NCBI GenBank assembly: GCA_000974665.1
Contig: BBSY01000003.1
Location: 1,054,001 to 1,118,000 of the forward strand
Source: an alpha proteobacterium U9-1i
GTDB taxonomy: Bacteria; Pseudomonadota; Alphaproteobacteria; Caulobacterales; Aquidulcibacteraceae
Length of the DNA stretch: 64,000 nt
Direction: 5' to 3'
Part shown: in pieces, positions 60,767 through 64,000 of the stretch
Layout of the letters: every line of letters starts with the position of its first letter
How positions within the stretch are numbered: position 1 is the stretch's first letter
The notes under the pieces: model-generated
Database searches by the model: none
Told to the model about the DNA's origin: nothing
What the model saw: only the letters and a program-made list of their open reading frames with translations
Position numbers and translations under genes: made by a program

Positions 60767-61132
60767 ATGCCCACACCATCCGGACACACCACCGCCATCA
60801 CAGCGAAGCGCGTCATCGGCTCGGCCGTACGCGACACCCAAGGCAACAAGATCGGCCACATCGAGGATCTCGTCCTCGACAAGCTGTCGAACAACATCAT
60901 GTTCGCCGTTGTCGGCTTCGGCAGCGTCCTCGGCATGGGCCAGAAGTACCATCCGATCCCATGGTCGATGCTCGATTACGCTGACGGCAGCGACGCCTAC
61001 GTCGTGACGTTGACTGAAGACCAACTCAAAAACGCGCCTGCCGACACAATAGACCAGCTCGTCGCCAATGACGGCGCCGCGTTCCGCGACCGCGCCTACG
61101 CGCACTACAACGCGCCCCGCTATTGGTCGTAA
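60767..61132 (+). CDS. PRC-barrel domain protein
   Basis: 121 residues from ATG 60767. TAKRVIGSAVRDTQGNKIGHIEDLVLDKLSNNIMFAVVGFGSVLGMGQKYHPIPWSMLDY is a PRC-barrel domain, and a second segment follows (AYVVTLTEDQLKNAPAD ... RAYAHYNAPRYWS). Such stand-alone stress-type PRC proteins are common in Alphaproteobacteria. The exact role is unknown. Confidence 0.85.
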   Translation: MPTPSGHTTAITAKRVIGSAVRDTQGNKIGHIEDLVLDKLSNNIMFAVVGFGSVLGMGQKYHPIPWSMLDYADGSDAYVVTLTEDQLKNAPADTIDQLVANDGAAFRDRAYAHYNAPRYWS

Positions 61133-61360
61133 CGGGTCCATGAGGCGGGCGCACCCTGCCTCGTGACGAGCCCGCCTCGGACGGACGCCGCATTGAGGAA
61201 GGCGCGGCGTGAAGCCGAGGCGGGCTCGAGCCGCTCGGGCGCCGATGCAACGCAAAGCGCCGCCTCACTCTCCTTTCACACTTCACCTCTTGCCAGACCC
61301 GCCTCCGAACGGCTGAAAGAAGCCCCTTCGGCAGAATATCGATTCGGGAACGCAATCCTC

Positions 61361-61828
61361 ATGGCCAGAAAGAGCTACACGCCCGGTGACTTCAACCTCA
61401 TGGTGAAGCGCTCAAAGACGGGGCTCGGCCTTTACGCCGAAGATGAAATCCCAAAGGGTGCGTGCGTCATCGAATATACCGGCCGCCAACTCACAGCCGG
61501 CGAAGAGGAAAAAAGCCGCAGCAAATACCTCTTCGAGGTCAATGCGCGCAAAACCATAGACGGCGCGCCGCGCTGGAACACCGCGCGCTACATCAATCAT
61601 TCGTGCAAGCCAAACTGCGAGCCCAACATCTACAAGGGCCGCGTCTACATCCACGCGCTCCGCCGCATCAAAACCGGCGAGGAGCTCAACTACGATTACG
61701 GCAAAAACTACTTCAACGAATATCTGAAGGAAATTTGCCGCTGCCCGAAGTGCGAGCCCGAGAAGCCCGCCAAGAAGGCCGCGAAAAAGGCAAAGGCGCC
61801 GGCGAAAGCCACGCGCGCGCGCGCTTAA
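61361..61828 (+). CDS. SET-domain lysine methyltransferase-like protein with basic tail
   Basis: 155 residues from ATG 61361. SET motifs are complete: KTGLGLYAEDEIPKGACVIEYTGRQL, RYINHSCKPNCEPNI (NHS-C), GEELNYDYGKNYF (catalytic Tyr), and a post-SET Cys group ICRCPKCEP. The tail is Lys/Ala-rich (AKKAAKKAKAPAKATRARA), like histone H1 ends. Bacterial SET enzymes methylate Lys in histone-like or ribosomal proteins. Its stop overlaps that of rpiA on the other strand. Confidence 0.88.
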   Translation: MARKSYTPGDFNLMVKRSKTGLGLYAEDEIPKGACVIEYTGRQLTAGEEEKSRSKYLFEVNARKTIDGAPRWNTARYINHSCKPNCEPNIYKGRVYIHALRRIKTGEELNYDYGKNYFNEYLKEICRCPKCEPEKPAKKAAKKAKAPAKATRARA

Positions 61829-62526
61829 AGAGTCCGCGTCTCTGCGCCGACGGCTTTGCCCAGGATAACCACCTTGGCGAGCCCCAAGAACAGGCCGTGT
61901 TCCACCACGCCCGGGATGTCGCTCAGCAACACGCCCAATCGTTCGGGATCGACGATGCGCTTGGCGTGCGCGTCGATGATGTAATTGCCGCCATCGGTGA
62001 TCACTGGCTCGTTGGACTTGCCGCTGACCCGCAAGCTCGCTTCATCGCCCGCACAACCCGTCGCGCGCAACGCGTCGGCGATCCGCGACGCTGTCAGCGA
62101 AAAGCCAAAACGCGTCACTTCCACCGGCAGTGGAAACGCGCCAAGCGTTTCGACGGCCTTGGCTTCGTCGGCGATCACGATCATCTTGTCGCTCGCCGCC
62201 GCTACGATCTTCTCCCGCAGCAACGCGCCGCCGCCGCCCTTGATCAAGCGAAACGCGCCATCGAGTTCATCAGCGCCGTCAATGTCGAGATCGAGCCTGG
62301 TCACCTTGCCGATATCCACCAGCGGCACGCCAACCTGATCCGCCAGCACACGCGTCGCTTCCGAAGTCGGAACGCCCGTCACCCGCAAGCCTTGCCGCAC
62401 CCGTTCGCCCAACAACCGCACGAAATGCGCGGACGTCGAGCCGGTGCCGAGCCCCAGCAGCATGCCGTCCTTCACATATTTCAGCGCTTCGGCGGCGGCG
62501 TTAAACTTGGCGAGATCGGCGCTCAT
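61825..62526 (-). CDS. rpiA: Ribose-5-phosphate isomerase A
   Basis: 233 residues from ATG 62526. GLGTGSTSAHFVRLLGE, TSEATRVLADQVGVPL, DLDIDGADELDGAFRLIKGGGGALLREKIVAAASDKMIVIADEAK are the RpiA signature blocks, with the catalytic Asp/Glu/Lys in place. It interconverts ribose-5-phosphate and ribulose-5-phosphate. The start overlaps the glmU stop (ATGA). Confidence 0.95.
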   Translation of the reverse strand: MSADLAKFNAAAEALKYVKDGMLLGLGTGSTSAHFVRLLGERVRQGLRVTGVPTSEATRVLADQVGVPLVDIGKVTRLDLDIDGADELDGAFRLIKGGGGALLREKIVAAASDKMIVIADEAKAVETLGAFPLPVEVTRFGFSLTASRIADALRATGCAGDEASLRVSGKSNEPVITDGGNYIIDAHAKRIVDPERLGVLLSDIPGVVEHGLFLGLAKVVILGKAVGAETRTL

Positions 62527-63899
62527 TCGGCTTCCTTGCGCTTGCCGCCGCGCGCGGCGCGTTCGGCCAATTTCTTTTCGCGAAAGCGTTTGGCCCAATT
62601 GTCGACATTCATCTGCTTGCCGCGCGCCACCGCGAGCGCATCGTCGGGCACGTCCTTGGTGATCACCGAACCCGAGCCCGTCATCGCCCGCGCGCCCACC
62701 GTCACCGGCGCAACGAGGGCTGTGTCTGAACCAATGAACGCATCCTCGCCGATAATCGTCTTGTACTTGTCATAGCCATCGTAATTGCACGTGATGGTGC
62801 CGCAGCCGATATTCGCGCGCGCGCCAACCTCGGCGTCACCGACATAGGTGAGGTGGCTCGCCTGCGCATTGGCGCCGAAAGTTGCGTTCTTCACCTCAAC
62901 GAAATTGCCGATCTTCACGCCCGCGCCCAAACGCGCGCCCGGCCGAAGCCGCGCTGACGGCCCCACTTGCGCGCTTTCGCCAACGCTCGCGCCTTCCAGA
63001 TGGCTGAACGCCTTGATCCGCGCGCCGCGTGCGATCTTCACTCCAGGGCCAAAGAACACATTCGGCTCGATGATCACATCCGGCGCGATCTCGGTATCGT
63101 AAGAAAAATACACGGTCGCCGGATCGATCATCGTCACGCCGGCGTCCAAAGTCGCCGCACGCGCCCGCGCCTGAAACGCCGCCTCCGCGTCGGCCAGCTG
63201 CGCGCGTGAATTCACGCCCATCACTTCAGCCTCCGTCGCCTCAACGACGGCCACCTGCATCCCCGCCGCACGCGCCAAGCCCGGAACGTCGGTGAGGTAA
63301 AATTCCTTCTGAGCGTTGTCGTCCTTCAGCTGCGCAATCAGCTCGAACAGCACCTTCTTGTCACCGACAAGCGCACCCGCATTGCACAACGTCACGCGGC
63401 GTTCTTCGTCGCTCGCGTCCTTGTGCTCGACGTTACGCACGAACGCGCCGGCGCCATCGAGCACGATGCGCCCATACCCCGTCGGGTCCTTCGCCTGGAA
63501 GCCCAGCATCACCATCGCCGCGCCCGCGTCGCGCGCAGCAAACATCTTCTCCAACGTCTCGACGCGGATCAGCGGCGTATCGCCAAAATAGACGGCCACG
63601 TCGCCTTCAAAGCCCGTCAGCGCCGCCTCCGCCGATCGCGCCGCATCGCCCGTGCCGCGCGGCGGGTCCTGCACCGCCACGCCGCCGTCGCCCAGCGCGC
63701 CGCGCACCCGCGCCTGCACCGCGTCCGCCCGCGCCGCTGTCACAACCACCGTGCGCGCGCAGCCGAGGCCCGCCGCCAGCGCCATACCCCAATCCACGAG
63801 CGGCCGTCCGCCCATGGCGTGCAGCACCTTCGGCAGGTCGGACTTCATCCGCGTGCCTTGACCCGCTGCCAGAATGATCGCCGCGCGCGCTCGGCCCAT
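62523..63899 (-). CDS. glmU: Bifunctional GlmU (N-acetylglucosamine-1-phosphate uridyltransferase / acetyltransferase)
   Basis: 458 residues from ATG 63899. The N-terminal uridyltransferase has LAAGQGTRMKSDLPKVLHAMGGRPLVDW and VYFGDTPLI. The C-terminal left-handed beta-helix is full of hexapeptide repeats (IEPNVFFGPGVKIARGARIKAF ... NIGCGTITCNYDGYDKYKTIIGEDAFIGSDTALVAPVTVG). It makes UDP-GlcNAc for peptidoglycan and LPS. It forms an operon with rpiA. The remaining bases to 64000 show no gene. Confidence 0.96.
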   Translation of the reverse strand: MGRARAAIILAAGQGTRMKSDLPKVLHAMGGRPLVDWGMALAAGLGCARTVVVTAARADAVQARVRGALGDGGVAVQDPPRGTGDAARSAEAALTGFEGDVAVYFGDTPLIRVETLEKMFAARDAGAAMVMLGFQAKDPTGYGRIVLDGAGAFVRNVEHKDASDEERRVTLCNAGALVGDKKVLFELIAQLKDDNAQKEFYLTDVPGLARAAGMQVAVVEATEAEVMGVNSRAQLADAEAAFQARARAATLDAGVTMIDPATVYFSYDTEIAPDVIIEPNVFFGPGVKIARGARIKAFSHLEGASVGESAQVGPSARLRPGARLGAGVKIGNFVEVKNATFGANAQASHLTYVGDAEVGARANIGCGTITCNYDGYDKYKTIIGEDAFIGSDTALVAPVTVGARAMTGSGSVITKDVPDDALAVARGKQMNVDNWAKRFREKKLAERAARGGKRKEAE

Positions 63900-64000
63900 T
63901 TGCCTATCCTGCTCGTCGTGCTTGTCCGAATCCGAGCTTGGTCTTAGCCCAAAGCCCAAGGCCGCGCGATGCGCGGGCCGCCAACTTTCCTTTGGGGCAG

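Overview
The window reads as a GC-rich alphaproteobacterial chromosome, most like the Caulobacterales/Hyphomonadaceae group. This is inferred from gene content: STN-type TonB receptors with FecI/FecR, an astexin-like lasso peptide locus, the F1-ATPase zeta inhibitor, purS, and the 4-nt stop/start overlaps. No marker gene allows a firm species call. Positions 1 to about 45.73 kb are accessory DNA. Positions 45.8 to 64 kb are ordinary housekeeping chromosome.

Region by region. (a) 1-0.7 kb: the N-terminus of a TIR-domain protein cut by the window edge, plus a small unknown gene. (b) 0.98-12.6 kb: a metal island with an MFS pump carrying a His-rich tail, czcCBA bracketed by two small His-rich secreted proteins, a methyltransferase, and a co-oriented set of small secreted or membrane metal proteins (HMA, MerT-like, CusF-like). 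(c) 12.6-15.9 kb: a decayed FecR fragment, a PilZ protein, small unknowns, and two XRE regulators that share a tandem palindromic operator. (d) 16.0-28.8 kb: a complete lasso peptide system. The plus strand carries an uptake/degradation operon (unknown gene, FecI sigma, FecR, TonB receptor, isopeptidase). Convergent on it is a minus-strand set: luxR, luxI, a PhyH-type dioxygenase, a GntR regulator, two short precursors (A1, A2), the leader peptidase B and the cyclase C. The two precursors are 36 and 31 codons long. Both predict 14-residue acidic cores of pattern GGVDxxxED[R][E/D]PL[F/M]. (e) 29.0-37.4 kb: traF, then a second FecI-FecR-TonB-isopeptidase module that ends in the 3' stub of a lasso cyclase, fused directly to a truncated second traF copy. 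The module is bracketed by ~0.5 kb direct repeats (traF end plus a hairpin-rich leader). (f) 37.4-45.7 kb: remains of a conjugative or mobilisable element (ParB, XRE regulator, SSB-like protein, ArdC, MFS pump, relaxase, AlpA-like protein, nuclease, radC fragment), with structured DNA upstream of parB, ssb and the relaxase. (g) 45.8-64 kb: purB, purC, purS and purQ, the ATP synthase zeta inhibitor, PstS, SppA, glycosyltransferases, tRNA-Pro and tRNA-Gln, a PRC-barrel protein, a SET-domain protein, rpiA and glmU.

How the lasso genes should work together (family knowledge plus inference): LuxI/LuxR would couple production to cell density. B removes the leader from A1/A2 and C closes the Gly1-Glu8 (or Asp9) ring. 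No export ABC transporter is visible. The TonB receptor would reimport the threaded peptide, signalling through FecR/FecI, and the isopeptidase would open the ring. The PhyH enzyme is a candidate tailoring enzyme. The second module keeps only the uptake and opening functions and may scavenge lasso peptides made elsewhere.
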